Shown here: positions 9,320 to 18,449 of the stretch, piece by piece
Layout: every line of letters begins with the position of its first letter
Numbering within the stretch: the first letter of the stretch is position 1
Assembly (NCBI RefSeq): GCF_001887775.1
Contig: NZ_CP015519.1
Coordinates: forward strand, 744,001-808,000
DNA: 64,000 nucleotides
Source: Syntrophotalea acetylenivorans
GTDB taxonomy: Bacteria; Desulfobacterota; Desulfuromonadia; Desulfuromonadales; Syntrophotaleaceae
Reading direction: 5' to 3'
Notes under the pieces: model-generated
Seen by the model: only the letters and a program-made list of their open reading frames with translations
What the model was told of the DNA's origin: nothing
The model's database searches: none
Position numbers and translations under genes: made by a program

Positions 9320-10126
9320 ATGAAAAAGTACGGAACCATTATCGCTTTAGGGCTGGCCATCCTGTTCGGCGTAGTGGCCGTGATTCTGGTTAACAAATGG
9401 TTGTCTGCCCAGAATCCGACAGTCACTGTAGAACGCAGCAGCGAGAGCGTCCCCATGGCCCAAATCGTGGTCGCGTCAAACGACTTGACTATTGGCTCGC
9501 GTCTGACCAGCGAGAATTTGTCCCTGGCCAAATGGCCAAGAACCAGTATTCCCAAAGGAGCCTTTGAAAAGATTGAGGATGTCGAGGGACGAGTCAATAT
9601 CTCCAAGATGGTCGCAGGAACTCCTGTCCTCGGCGCTGAACTGGCCGCTCCAGGATCCGGAGCCGGTCTCGTAGCGGTTATCAAACCCGGCATGAGAGCC
9701 ATGGCCATCAAGGTTAATGAAGTGACCGGCGTCGGCGGCTTCATCCTGCCCAATACCTTTGTCGATGTCATTTCCATACAGAAAAAGGGCAAGACAAGGA
9801 CAGCAAAAACTCTGCTGCAAAAAATTGAGGTTCTGGCTATCGCCCAGGAAACCTTCATTGAAGAAGGCAAGCCTAAAGTAGTTCGCACCGTTACCCTTGA
9901 GCTAACACCTGATCAAGCACGCAAACTAGCGTTGCAGACCAATGAAGGCCCAATTCGGTTAGTGCTGCGAAATCCTTTGGATGAAGACATACCTAAACCG
10001 AAAGTGGTCCGCCGGGTTCGCCGGGTGCGTCCCCGGGTTTACACCCCACCCCCTCCGACCTTCGAGGTAGAGATTATCCGCGGGGAAAAAGCACCGGAAA
10101 AATATCAGTTCAAACAGCAACCTTAA
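9320..10126 (+). CDS. cpaB: Flp pilus assembly protein CpaB/RcpC
   Basis: Periplasmic, membrane-anchored Tad component thought to support the outer-membrane secretin. A membrane anchor covers residues 6-26, followed by an SAF domain (about 47-110, VPMAQIVVASNDLTIGSRLT) and the RcpC/CpaB domain in which a KPGMRAMAIKV motif is clear. The C-terminus is Pro/Arg-rich (RRVRRVRPRVYTPPPP), perhaps a peptidoglycan- or membrane-contacting tail. The start at 9320 follows GGAGGAGG. The 268-residue length is typical. The secretin gene begins 45 bases later. Confidence 0.92.
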   Translation: MKKYGTIIALGLAILFGVVAVILVNKWLSAQNPTVTVERSSESVPMAQIVVASNDLTIGSRLTSENLSLAKWPRTSIPKGAFEKIEDVEGRVNISKMVAGTPVLGAELAAPGSGAGLVAVIKPGMRAMAIKVNEVTGVGGFILPNTFVDVISIQKKGKTRTAKTLLQKIEVLAIAQETFIEEGKPKVVRTVTLELTPDQARKLALQTNEGPIRLVLRNPLDEDIPKPKVVRRVRRVRPRVYTPPPPTFEVEIIRGEKAPEKYQFKQQP

Positions 10127-10171
10127 GCTGCTGCCGTTACAGATCGCGGTTTAACCAATCAGGAGGTCACT

Positions 10172-11689
10172 ATGAGAAAATTTCGTTTAATTGCTAAGCC
10201 GATGAGACTGGCAGCGGGATTGGCACTGTTGCTGTTTGCCGCCCCACTCTTCGCGGCAGAAATCGAGCATCTGACTCTCGATGTCAACGTCGGGGGCTCA
10301 GAACTGGTTAAAATAGCCGAACCGAGCCGCAGAATGAAAATACTGATTTCCAATCAGGACATCATTGGTGCCCGGCCACTTAAAGCCGACCTGATCAACG
10401 TCTATAATCTCGGGAAAAAAGTCGGATACTCGCGAGTTACCGTCTGGGACGATTATAAGCGGGAAGTCCGGGCCATCATAGACGTCAACGTCTCTCTCGA
10501 CGTCACCCCGCTTAAACAGAAATTGCATCAGCTCTATCCGAACCAAGACATCAAGGTCTATTCCTCCGAATCAGGCATCGTCCTGTCCGGCAGCGTTTCA
10601 GGCCCCGAGGTAATGGAACAAACACTTCGCCTCGCAAGGACTTTTCTGCCACCCAAGGCCGAAGGGGATCGCAGCGAAGAAGATACTGGCAAGTCCGGTG
10701 ACGGCATCACCAACTTGATGAGAGTGAGCGGCATTCAACAAGTCATGCTCGAGGTCAAGTTTGCCGAAGTCACCCGTTCTTCCAGTCGCGACCTGAGAGC
10801 CGCCTTCGGCTGGGACGGCCTCATTGGGGATGACATTGCCGTGGGTGGAATTGGGGGCCTGGCGACCAATTCGAACGGCACCCTGAGCGGCGCCACGCCT
10901 GGAAGCCTGCTCCTGAATTTCGCTAATTTTGGAGGTGATATCCCAGCTAACATCTTTGTCGAGATCGGCGATTTTTCAGCCGCCCTGCGCTTTCTGGAAG
11001 AAGAAGGCCTTGCCAGACTGCTCGCCGAACCTCGTTTGGTCACCCAGAGCGGTCAAGAAGCTAGCTTCCTGGCCGGTGGTGAATTCCCGATTCCTGTTCC
11101 AGATGATGACGGCATCACTATAGAATACAAGGAATTCGGTGTCGCCCTACGATTTACCCCGGTCGTCCTCAGCAACGGAAAGATCAGCCTGCGCGTGGCT
11201 CCAAGCGTCAGTGACATTGCCTCCAGTAGCACAATTCCAACAGGGACTATCACAGACTTTGTTGTGCCTAACCTGATCACCCGCAAACTAGAAAGCACGG
11301 TCCAGTTGTACGACGGGCAGACCCTGGCTCTAGCTGGCTTATTACAGGATTCCTTGCGAGAAAGTGTCAGCAAAATACCTGGGCTTGGAGACATCCCAAT
11401 CATCGGTACCTTATTCCGCAGTACCAGCTACCAACAAGAGAGAACTGATTTGATGATCTCAGTGACGCCGCACCTGGTCACGGCAAACAAAGAAGGCACC
11501 ATCAAGTACCCAGGTCAAGACATGAAGATCCCTAATCGTTACGAATTTTATCTGGAAGGCCGTCTGGAGGGACGCAGGTCTGGCGATATGGATACCCTGG
11601 GTGTGCATTCTTTCGGCCAAGAAGTCCCAGAGAGCGAACAAGGCGGACTTGAAGGATCCTTTGGACATGAACCTGTAACGGCCGAATAA
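10172..11689 (+). CDS. cpaC: Flp pilus secretin CpaC/RcpA
   Basis: Outer-membrane secretin forming the channel for the Flp pilus. It has a signal peptide at 1-29 (LALLLFAAPLFAAE), the N-terminal pilus domain to about residue 110, a BON-like domain (about 110-170) and a secretin core from about 265 to 440 with typical motifs: LLAEPRLVTQSGQEASFLAG, FTPVVLSNGKISLRV and a PGLGDIPIIGTLFRS segment. The 505 residues fit the family. AGGAGGT lies just before the ATG. The last 60 residues are acidic and not part of the core. A small lipoprotein gene follows after 16 bases. Confidence 0.94.
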   Translation: MRKFRLIAKPMRLAAGLALLLFAAPLFAAEIEHLTLDVNVGGSELVKIAEPSRRMKILISNQDIIGARPLKADLINVYNLGKKVGYSRVTVWDDYKREVRAIIDVNVSLDVTPLKQKLHQLYPNQDIKVYSSESGIVLSGSVSGPEVMEQTLRLARTFLPPKAEGDRSEEDTGKSGDGITNLMRVSGIQQVMLEVKFAEVTRSSSRDLRAAFGWDGLIGDDIAVGGIGGLATNSNGTLSGATPGSLLLNFANFGGDIPANIFVEIGDFSAALRFLEEEGLARLLAEPRLVTQSGQEASFLAGGEFPIPVPDDDGITIEYKEFGVALRFTPVVLSNGKISLRVAPSVSDIASSSTIPTGTITDFVVPNLITRKLESTVQLYDGQTLALAGLLQDSLRESVSKIPGLGDIPIIGTLFRSTSYQQERTDLMISVTPHLVTANKEGTIKYPGQDMKIPNRYEFYLEGRLEGRRSGDMDTLGVHSFGQEVPESEQGGLEGSFGHEPVTAE

Positions 11690-11705
11690 AGATAAGGAGC
11701 GAGCT

Positions 11706-11996
11706 ATGAAAACAATGATCCTTTTGCTGGCAAGTTCAATACTGCTGGTAGGCTGCGCCTCCTTTGAAGAGGCCTACTATGTCGATCGCGAATTCGGGAA
11801 ACAAAGCCAGGAAACCTGGGATATGCAGGTAGCCTACCCCGATTACCGTTACGCAGCAGACCAGACCACCGGCGAGTTTAACAACCCGGAAGATCTTGAA
11901 GGCCTGCCTGCTGAAAATGTTATGGAAGTTTACACCGATACCTTTGCCGACAAACCGACCACAGGTAACGTCCTTAACTTTAATGTGACGGATTAA
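11706..11996 (+). CDS. small lipoprotein of the Tad locus, function unknown
   Basis: A 96-residue precursor with a clear lipobox (LLVGC, Cys17) after a short hydrophobic signal, so the mature product is an acylated protein of about 80 residues, probably in the outer membrane. The mature part is acidic and Tyr-rich with no recognised domain. The position between the secretin and tadE genes matches where CpaD- or TadD-type or pilotin-like lipoproteins are found in other Tad loci, but I see no sequence match to CpaD. A role in secretin localisation is an inference from position. AAGGAGCG precedes the ATG. Confidence 0.8.
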   Translation: MKTMILLLASSILLVGCASFEEAYYVDREFGKQSQETWDMQVAYPDYRYAADQTTGEFNNPEDLEGLPAENVMEVYTDTFADKPTTGNVLNFNVTD

Positions 11997-12005
11997 ACAG
12001 CTTGA

Positions 12006-12052
12006 CCGCTCAATAATTCAACGGTGGTATTAATTACCGAAACAGTGAGCGG
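12006..12052 (+). promoter_or_regulatory. possible RNA hairpin covering the tadE ribosome binding site
   Basis: CCGCTCA at 12006-12012 can pair with TGAGCGG at 12046-12052. Between them CGGT and ACCG flank a GGTATTAATTACC-like near-palindrome. The right arm runs into GGGAGGTG, the ribosome binding site of tadE (ATG 12062), so folding could limit its translation. This is seen by inspection only; no energy calculation was possible. Confidence 0.3.
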
Positions 12053-12061
12053 GAGGTGCAA

Positions 12062-12520
12062 ATGAAATTAAGATCCGAACAAGGTACAGCGGTTGTAGAG
12101 TTTGCAGTGATCTTACCGTTTCTACTGGTTGTTATTTTTGGCATCGTGGAATTCGGGTTTATTTTCTACAATAAAGCGATGCTCACCAATGCAAGTCGTG
12201 AGGGAGCTCGCAGGGCAATTGTTTACCAGGTTGACAGCGATGGCAACCGAATTGTCCCAGGCGCTGAAGTTGAGAACGCCGTAACAAGGCAACTCTACAG
12301 CGACTTTCCTACAAACAATGAACTGAGGCTGGTTACTTTTGGCACCGATGCCCTAACTATTGATCCAGATAGTTCAGATGGCGATATCGCTACAACGCAA
12401 GGGGCATATGTGACTGTACGAGTCGACTTTGACTACAACTTTCTTCTCATCCCCTCTTTTATCCCTGGTATTCCAGGCAATATAACACTGAGTGGGATAA
12501 CTACAATGAGGGCAGAATAG
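12062..12520 (+). CDS. tadE: TadE-like minor pilin/pseudopilin
   Basis: Minor subunit of the Tad system, inserted by an N-terminal helix and processed by TadV. The N-terminus has EQGTAVVEFAVILPFLLVVI, with a Gly before TAVVEF giving the TadE cleavage pattern and Glu at +5; one membrane helix (about 15-37) is followed by a periplasmic part. The 152-residue length is typical. The start at 12062 follows GGGAGGTG; a GTG two codons upstream lies within that site and is less likely. The next gene begins 21 bases after the stop. Confidence 0.9.
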   Translation: MKLRSEQGTAVVEFAVILPFLLVVIFGIVEFGFIFYNKAMLTNASREGARRAIVYQVDSDGNRIVPGAEVENAVTRQLYSDFPTNNELRLVTFGTDALTIDPDSSDGDIATTQGAYVTVRVDFDYNFLLIPSFIPGIPGNITLSGITTMRAE

Positions 12521-12541
12521 TGTAAAGAAGGGAAATCGACT

Positions 12542-13801
12542 ATGACTTCACATGGCAAGTTGTCACTTCTTAGACAAAATGAAAGAGGAGCAGTTATAGC
12601 CCTTATTGCTATTTTACTTGTGTTCTTTATCGGAATTGTTGCTATTGCTGTTGATGTTTATCACCTCTATGTCGTCCGTAACGAATTGCAAAATGGCGCA
12701 GATAGTGGAGCATTAGCTGGAGCTCGTGAACTATATCTGGACGATGGAACAGCAGTTGACCCTAATTCGAACACCATCGCTGCCAATACTGCAATTCAGA
12801 ATGCTAGTGAAAAAATTCCTGTCGAAGTAGATTACAATGCTGGGGCAAACTCTGGTGATGTCCAACGGGGACATTGGAGTTTCTCTACTCGACAATTTAC
12901 ACCCAATGATTCATTAACGGCAATAGATATTGGCATATATACAGAGGCAGAATTAGACGCAAATTTAGATTATATAAATGCCATCAGAGTTGCAACTCGC
13001 AGGCAAGGCACCCCTGCTGCATCCTTTTTTGCACGAATCTTCGGCTATGAAGATTTTGCAGTTAGTGCAGAGGCCGTAGCATATCTTGGATATTCTGGAT
13101 CACTCCTCCCCTCTGATGTTGACCAGCCAATTGCAATATGTGAAGAGTCTATCCTAAATGGCGATGGAGACTATGACTGCAATATGGGTAGAATGCTAAA
13201 TAGTGGGAATGACCCGAATGCGGCCAACACAGGAGGATGGACAAATTTTTCTCAACCATGCGTAACAGCCAGCAAACCTACACTGGATCCTCTAATCTGT
13301 GCTGGAGGCAACCCAAACCAGGTAAATTATGGCCAAGGAATCGGTGCAACAGGTGGTGTCCAAGATGTTACTTTTAATTCTTTTGAGACTTGTTGGGAAA
13401 ATGAAACCGACAAAAAACGTGTTTGGAATATGACTCTCCCCGTAATCGAATGCCCCGCCAATAATGTTAGTAATTGTCCAACGGTAGTAGGAGCTGTCAA
13501 TGTTGATGTCGTATGGGTACAACGTGATAATCCCGATAAGGATTTCACTGACGCCCCTAGGGAAATGGAAGATTGGAGTTGTCCAGATGGAACACCTGGG
13601 TTTGATTGTTGGAAAAGTTTCGTAGACCATTTCAATCTTGCAAATGTTAGCGGCCCACCAATAACAGATCAAGACTATAAAGATATGTTCCAAAAAAAGG
13701 CCATCTTCTTTCTTCCCTCTTGTGAAAAAATAGCACCTGCTGGTGTCACTGGAGGAACTAATTATGGTGTTCTAGCAGAAATTCCAGTTTTAGTTGATTA
13801 G
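12542..13801 (+). CDS. tadG: TadG-like pilus assembly protein
   Basis: Membrane-anchored Tad component with the TadG N-terminal domain: ERGAVIALIAILLVFFIGIV (helix about 14-38), then the family stretch DVYHLYVVRNELQNGADSGA. The remaining 350 residues are periplasmic. They lack a recognisable von Willebrand A domain but hold ten cysteines after residue 195, suggesting disulfide bonding. Base composition is visibly more AT-rich than the flanking cpaC and cpaE genes, and codon choice differs (many TTT, AAT, GTT). Proteins of this kind and length (about 420) are annotated TadG-related in relatives. The N-terminal assignment is firm; the C-terminal role is unknown. Confidence 0.83.
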   Translation: MTSHGKLSLLRQNERGAVIALIAILLVFFIGIVAIAVDVYHLYVVRNELQNGADSGALAGARELYLDDGTAVDPNSNTIAANTAIQNASEKIPVEVDYNAGANSGDVQRGHWSFSTRQFTPNDSLTAIDIGIYTEAELDANLDYINAIRVATRRQGTPAASFFARIFGYEDFAVSAEAVAYLGYSGSLLPSDVDQPIAICEESILNGDGDYDCNMGRMLNSGNDPNAANTGGWTNFSQPCVTASKPTLDPLICAGGNPNQVNYGQGIGATGGVQDVTFNSFETCWENETDKKRVWNMTLPVIECPANNVSNCPTVVGAVNVDVVWVQRDNPDKDFTDAPREMEDWSCPDGTPGFDCWKSFVDHFNLANVSGPPITDQDYKDMFQKKAIFFLPSCEKIAPAGVTGGTNYGVLAEIPVLVD

Positions 13802-13816
13802 ATGCCATAATGCTAC

Positions 13817-13845
13817 AAATACAATTTTCAATTGGAAATGTATTT
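13817..13845 (+). terminator. AT-rich hairpin between tadG and cpaE (possible attenuator)
   Basis: AAATACA and TGTATTT arms enclose ATTTTC/GGAAAT with an AATT loop, followed by TTTTAAC-type sequence. It could be a weak terminator splitting the Tad operon into an outer-component half (flp to tadG) and an inner-membrane motor half (cpaE onward). The low GC content makes function uncertain. Confidence 0.3.
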
Positions 13846-13865
13846 TAACTTTATAGAGGTACTGC

Positions 13866-15044
13866 ATGGCCAACAATTTAATCATAGCTGTCGAATTGGC
13901 CGACAACCACCTTGCCACGGATGTCTTAAAGACCCTGGAAGCCATTCCTAACGTGGAGGCCGTTCAGTGGTTCGACTCCCTGGGCGAAAAAGGGGCTGTG
14001 GCCGTTAAAGATTGCCCGGAAATCATTATTATAGACGACCGTCCAGATATTCAGCAGTTAAACAATCACCTGGCGTTGCTTCGCGAGTCCTTTCCGGATG
14101 CTGCTTACTTCGTCGTCGCTTCAGATCAAAGCCCAAAACATATTATCGAAGTCATGAAGGCGGGTGTAGCGGAATATCTTGTCACTCCAATTGACAACAA
14201 AGTTCTGCACAACGCCGTTGAAGACATTCGCGCCAAACTGGCCAATGCCGGCAAAATTGCCCGCGGTTCGGTATACAGCTTTATCAGCAGCAAGGGTGGA
14301 CTTGGGGCATCGGTACTCGCCGTTAACACCGCCTATGCCCTTGCACAAAAAAAAGAGTCCAACGTTGCCCTGCTGGATCTCAGCCTGCAATCCGGGGACG
14401 CTTCGGTAATGCTCGACATACTACCAGAAACATCGATCAGCGACCTGGTTAAAAACTTTCACCGCATGGATGCTTCTTTTCTATCAGCGGTCATGACCAA
14501 GGCATTTAAACAATTTGATTTTCTTGCCGCCCCAACCAGCCCAAACGAATGCCAGGGAATAAACGGTGAGCATATTTCAGCAATAATCGAATTAGGGAAA
14601 AAACTCTACGACCACTTGATTGTCGACTGCACGTCGATGCAAATCAACGAATGTTCTCTTGAAGCCTTTGATGCTTCTGAAAAGATATTCGTCGTTATTG
14701 ACTTGTCGGTTCCGGCCATTCGCAACGCCGCCCGCTTATGCGAATTACTCGAAAAGCATCTGATCCCGTCAGACAAGATTGAAGTGATCGCCAACCGTTT
14801 TATCAAGGGCGGAACGCTGTCTTTAGCCGAAGTCGAAAAGACCCTGGAAAAGCGTGTGTCCTGGCTGTTCCCAAATGACTTCAAGAGTGTCATCAGTGCC
14901 ATCAACAAGGGCATACCGCTTATCAAGTTCAGCCCGGGGTGTCCCTTGTCCAAGAATCTTGCAAGTTTCGCCGACAATTTGACCAAACATCAAACAAACG
15001 AAAAGTTCCGTGGCATCCGTGGAACCTTCGGGCGCGCAATTTAG
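13866..15044 (+). CDS. cpaE: TadZ/CpaE localisation ATPase-like protein
   Basis: MinD/ParA-like protein that places the Tad machine in the cell. Residues 1-125 form an atypical receiver-like domain (EIIIIDD, then [25 protein letters not shown]). The P-loop region is K143-GGLGAS-149: the signature lysine is present, but the second lysine and threonine of the standard KGGxGKT are replaced by Ala-Ser, as described for atypical TadZ proteins that may bind ATP without hydrolysing it well. The 392-residue length is normal. It is followed after 10 bases by cpaF. Confidence 0.9.
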   Translation: MANNLIIAVELADNHLATDVLKTLEAIPNVEAVQWFDSLGEKGAVAVKDCPEIIIIDDRPDIQQLNNHLALLRESFPDAAYFVVASDQSPKHIIEVMKAGVAEYLVTPIDNKVLHNAVEDIRAKLANAGKIARGSVYSFISSKGGLGASVLAVNTAYALAQKKESNVALLDLSLQSGDASVMLDILPETSISDLVKNFHRMDASFLSAVMTKAFKQFDFLAAPTSPNECQGINGEHISAIIELGKKLYDHLIVDCTSMQINECSLEAFDASEKIFVVIDLSVPAIRNAARLCELLEKHLIPSDKIEVIANRFIKGGTLSLAEVEKTLEKRVSWLFPNDFKSVISAINKGIPLIKFSPGCPLSKNLASFADNLTKHQTNEKFRGIRGTFGRAI

Positions 15045-15054
15045 GAGGTCTGTT

Positions 15055-16410
15055 ATGGCATTTAAAAATTTATGGGAACGGGAAAAGCCCTCAGCCGAAG
15101 AGACCGACCAAAAGGCAGCCGCCAGCGGCGAAAGGGTAGCATTTTTCTACGACATCAAGCACAAAATCCATAATCGCTTTGTTGAAGAAGCCAATCTTTC
15201 GGCATTAGAGAATATGGATGCATCCGAAGTACGCGTCGAAATAGTCAAGATCATCGACTATTTCTTAAGCGAGGAAAAAGCCCTTCTTAACGAAGAAGAA
15301 AAAAAGGCCCTTGCTGAAGAGATTCTTGATGAGCTAACCGGTCTCGGCCCCATCGAACCATTTTTTAAAGATCCGACCATTTCCGATATCTTGGTCAATA
15401 CCTACAAAAATATTTATGTCGAGCGTAAAGGTCTTCTGGAAAAGACCAATGCCCGGTTTATCGACAACGCCCATCTGATGAATATTATTGACCGAATTAT
15501 ATCGAGGGTTGGTCGTCGCATAGACGAATCGTCACCGATGGTCGATGCCCGACTGGCTGACGGCAGTCGTGTAAACGCCATCATTCCACCTTTGTCACTC
15601 GATGGTCCGATTCTCTCTATACGCCGTTTTTCCGTTGACCCTCTGAAGATGGATGATCTGATTAACTTTAAAACCCTGATACCGGACGTCGCCCTACTCC
15701 TTTCAGGCTGCGTGCAAGCCAAACTCAACATCATGATTTCCGGTGGTACCGGCGCCGGTAAAACAACTCTGCTGAACATCCTCTCCGGGTTTATCCCCGG
15801 AAAGGAACGAATCGTCACCATTGAAGATTCAGCGGAACTTCAATTGCAACAAGAGCATGTGGTAAGACTTGAAACCCGACCGGAAAGTATCGAAGGCACC
15901 GGCCTGGTGAGTCAGCGTGATCTGGTAAAAAACAGTCTGCGGATGCGCCCGGACCGAATCATCATCGGTGAGGTCCGCGGTTCCGAAGCTTTCGACATGC
16001 TGCAAGCCATGAATACCGGTCACGAAGGGTCTCTCACGACCATCCATGCGAACACCCCGAGAGATTCACTGACGCGATTAGAATCCATGATTCTCATGAC
16101 AGGCATCGATCTACCGGAACATGCCATGCGCTTCATGGTTTCATCAGCCCTCGATCTGATTGTGCAAACCGCCCGCCTGACTGACGGTACCCGAAAGGTG
16201 ACCTCTATCAGTGAGGTAGTCGGCATGGAAGGCGATATCATTACGCTGCAAGACATCTTCGTCTTCGAAAAATCTGGTATCGATAAGAATGGCAAGGTGC
16301 TGGGGCGATTCCGGGCAACCGGTATTCGGCCCAAGTTTGCCGACAAGCTTGAGGTTGCCGGCGTCAACCTGCCGGATGATTTGTTCTTTTCCGGCAAATC
16401 TTTTGAATGA
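15055..16410 (+). CDS. cpaF: Tad secretion ATPase CpaF/TadA
   Basis: Hexameric type II/IV secretion ATPase powering Flp pilus assembly at the inner membrane. It has Walker A GGTGAGKT at 230-237, an Asp-box region TIEDSAEL near 262, Walker [13 protein letters not shown] near 303 and the His-box stretch [14 protein letters not shown] that follows it. The start at 15055 is chosen for AGGAGGT seven bases upstream; the frame extends 15 codons into cpaE without a ribosome site. At 451 residues it is full length. Its TGA overlaps the upstream candidate ATG of tadB (ATGA). Confidence 0.95.
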   Translation: MAFKNLWEREKPSAEETDQKAAASGERVAFFYDIKHKIHNRFVEEANLSALENMDASEVRVEIVKIIDYFLSEEKALLNEEEKKALAEEILDELTGLGPIEPFFKDPTISDILVNTYKNIYVERKGLLEKTNARFIDNAHLMNIIDRIISRVGRRIDESSPMVDARLADGSRVNAIIPPLSLDGPILSIRRFSVDPLKMDDLINFKTLIPDVALLLSGCVQAKLNIMISGGTGAGKTTLLNILSGFIPGKERIVTIEDSAELQLQQEHVVRLETRPESIEGTGLVSQRDLVKNSLRMRPDRIIIGEVRGSEAFDMLQAMNTGHEGSLTTIHANTPRDSLTRLESMILMTGIDLPEHAMRFMVSSALDLIVQTARLTDGTRKVTSISEVVGMEGDIITLQDIFVFEKSGIDKNGKVLGRFRATGIRPKFADKLEVAGVNLPDDLFFSGKSFE

Positions 16411-16421
16411 CGGGAGGCACC

Positions 16422-17399
16422 GTGGATGTATTGACATTACTACTACTGGCCGCTGTTTTTCTCTTCACCGTATCCCTGGTCGGCATGATTTTCCTGGCGT
16501 GGACCGAGAGTCGATTTGCCGAAAAACATGTCATCAAAAAACGACTCTACTACATCTCCGCCGGGGGTAAACATGGCCAGGAAAAACTTAAAAAATATCG
16601 GGAACGAGTTCTCAAAGACGTAGGAGCCTTTGAAAGCTTGGCTTTGAAAATGCCACGGGTCAGCAGTCTTGACCGCTTACTGCTCAAAGCCGGCATACCG
16701 TTGAATGCGACGACATTCATCATTGGTACCGTTGCCTTCGCCGCCATCGGAACTCTACTCGGCCTAAAACTGCTACCACAAGCCATTACCGCTTACGGCT
16801 TGGGAATACTCTTGCTGGTTTTACCCTTTCTCGCCCTCAAGGTAGCTGAAAGAAATTATTTCAACCGATTTCAAGAGCAGTTGCCTGAAGCACTTGACCT
16901 GCTGGCCAGAGCCCTGCGTTCCGGTCACGCCCTGACCAGTGGCTTGGAGATGGTAGCCACGGAAATGGACGACCCCATCAAGTCTGAAATCGGGGCGGCT
17001 GTCGACGAGATAAATCTCGGTCTGACCTTTCAGGAGGCCTTTGAAAACCTCTGTGCCCGAGTGCCAAGCACCGACTTGCGATTTTTCACTATCTCCGTCC
17101 TGATTCAACGGGAAACAGGCGGCAACATTGCCGAGATCCTTGACAACATCAGTCGGCTGATACGGGAACGCATCCAATTCGCCCGTCAGGTTAAGGCCCT
17201 GACGGCTGAAGGTCGATATTCCGCCGGTGTCCTGATCAGCTTACCCATCTTTCTCTTTATCTATATCTACTTCGCTAATTACACTTACCTATCGCTGCTT
17301 TGGAGTGAGGAGTTAGGCAAATATATGATGTTCGGAGCAGTCATAAGCCAGATTGTTGGATCTTACTTGATTAAGCGCATTGTAACCATTGACATATAA
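16422..17399 (+). CDS. tadB: Tad inner-membrane platform protein TadB
   Basis: Polytopic protein with a type II secretion F domain that, with TadC, forms the membrane platform driven by CpaF. Membrane helices lie at about 2-22, 95-130 and two near the C-terminus; the T2SSF domain includes LPEALDLLARALRSGHAL and FFTISVLIQRETGGNIAEIL. I place the start at GTG 16422, preceded by GGGAGG at six bases; an ATG at 16407 overlapping the cpaF stop (ATGA) lacks a ribosome site and would add five residues. The length of 325 is usual. Confidence 0.92.
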   Translation: MDVLTLLLLAAVFLFTVSLVGMIFLAWTESRFAEKHVIKKRLYYISAGGKHGQEKLKKYRERVLKDVGAFESLALKMPRVSSLDRLLLKAGIPLNATTFIIGTVAFAAIGTLLGLKLLPQAITAYGLGILLLVLPFLALKVAERNYFNRFQEQLPEALDLLARALRSGHALTSGLEMVATEMDDPIKSEIGAAVDEINLGLTFQEAFENLCARVPSTDLRFFTISVLIQRETGGNIAEILDNISRLIRERIQFARQVKALTAEGRYSAGVLISLPIFLFIYIYFANYTYLSLLWSEELGKYMMFGAVISQIVGSYLIKRIVTIDI

Positions 17400-17408
17400 G
17401 GGGCCCTT

Positions 17409-18389
17409 ATGAACCAGATAATGACATACTATTTCTGGATCGTTGACAACCTCACTTATTTCGGTTTGTTGCTGCTGGTATTCTGTGCGGTCGCATTGGC
17501 GGTTTACGGCATTTACTATTTGTTCCTTAAGCCGAATCCCACCGAGGAGCGCCTTGAACGTCTAGTGCCTCACGGCGATGCCGGCACACATGTCAAACCC
17601 AAATTACTGGATGACAACGATAGTGGTTTTGTAACCAGAGTTACCCAACCGATCAATGAATTAATTGCTCCCCGCAGCGGCGATATTGCCAAACGGTCAC
17701 GGTTGCGCCTGATTCAGGCAGGTTACCGTTCGAAGCATTCATACCAATATTTCTTTACGGCCAAGGTGTTGCTGGCACTGCTCTTGCCGGTACTCTATCT
17801 TGCCGCAACGGCCTTCCATGCGTTTTCCCTGGTTCGAATCCTTCTTGTCGTGCTGCTGCTGGTCATCGGCTTTGGCCTTCCTGACAGTATCGTGGGTATT
17901 ATTTCACGGTCGCGTCAAAAGCGTATCACCAAAGCGCTACCCGACGCCCTTGATTTAATGGTCATCTGTGTCGAAGCCGGACTTGGCCTCGATATGACCT
18001 TCAAACGCGTTGGCGATGAAATTCGCCCGATCTGCAGCGACCTGAGCGATGAATTTGCTTTGACCAATCTTGAAGTACGGGCTGGAAAAAATCGAGCGGA
18101 TTGCTTTAAAAACATGTCGCTCCGAACAGGAGTACCTGAAATTAACAACTTAATGACTATTCTGGTTCAAACCAACCGATTCGGAACGAGTCTGGCCAAG
18201 GCCCTGCGGGTGCATTCGGATGCCATGCGCATCAAAAGACGTCAAATTGCGGAAGAAGTCGCAGCCAAATCGACCGTTAAACTTATTTTCCCTTTGGTTT
18301 GTTTTATTTTCCCCGCTATCTTTGTCGTACTGATCGGGCCTGGCGTTATACGAATTATTAAAGTACTATTCCCTGCCATGGGCGGATAA
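17409..18389 (+). CDS. tadC: Tad inner-membrane platform protein TadC
   Basis: Partner of TadB with the same T2SSF domain, cytoplasmic-membrane platform of the pilus. The N-terminal helix is about residues 16-38, a helix pair about 115-160 and the C-terminal pair about 290-322 (IFPLVCFIFPAIFVVLIGPGVI). The central F-domain motif LPDALDLMVICVEAGLGLD is clear. The ATG follows GGGGCCC, a weak ribosome site, 9 bases behind the tadB stop, which suggests coupled translation. The 326-residue length is typical. Confidence 0.92.
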   Translation: MNQIMTYYFWIVDNLTYFGLLLLVFCAVALAVYGIYYLFLKPNPTEERLERLVPHGDAGTHVKPKLLDDNDSGFVTRVTQPINELIAPRSGDIAKRSRLRLIQAGYRSKHSYQYFFTAKVLLALLLPVLYLAATAFHAFSLVRILLVVLLLVIGFGLPDSIVGIISRSRQKRITKALPDALDLMVICVEAGLGLDMTFKRVGDEIRPICSDLSDEFALTNLEVRAGKNRADCFKNMSLRTGVPEINNLMTILVQTNRFGTSLAKALRVHSDAMRIKRRQIAEEVAAKSTVKLIFPLVCFIFPAIFVVLIGPGVIRIIKVLFPAMGG

Positions 18390-18449
18390 TTGCACCCCCT
18401 GGCCAAATTTTCATGCAAATATTTTGTGGCAATGCCAAGGAGAAATCAA

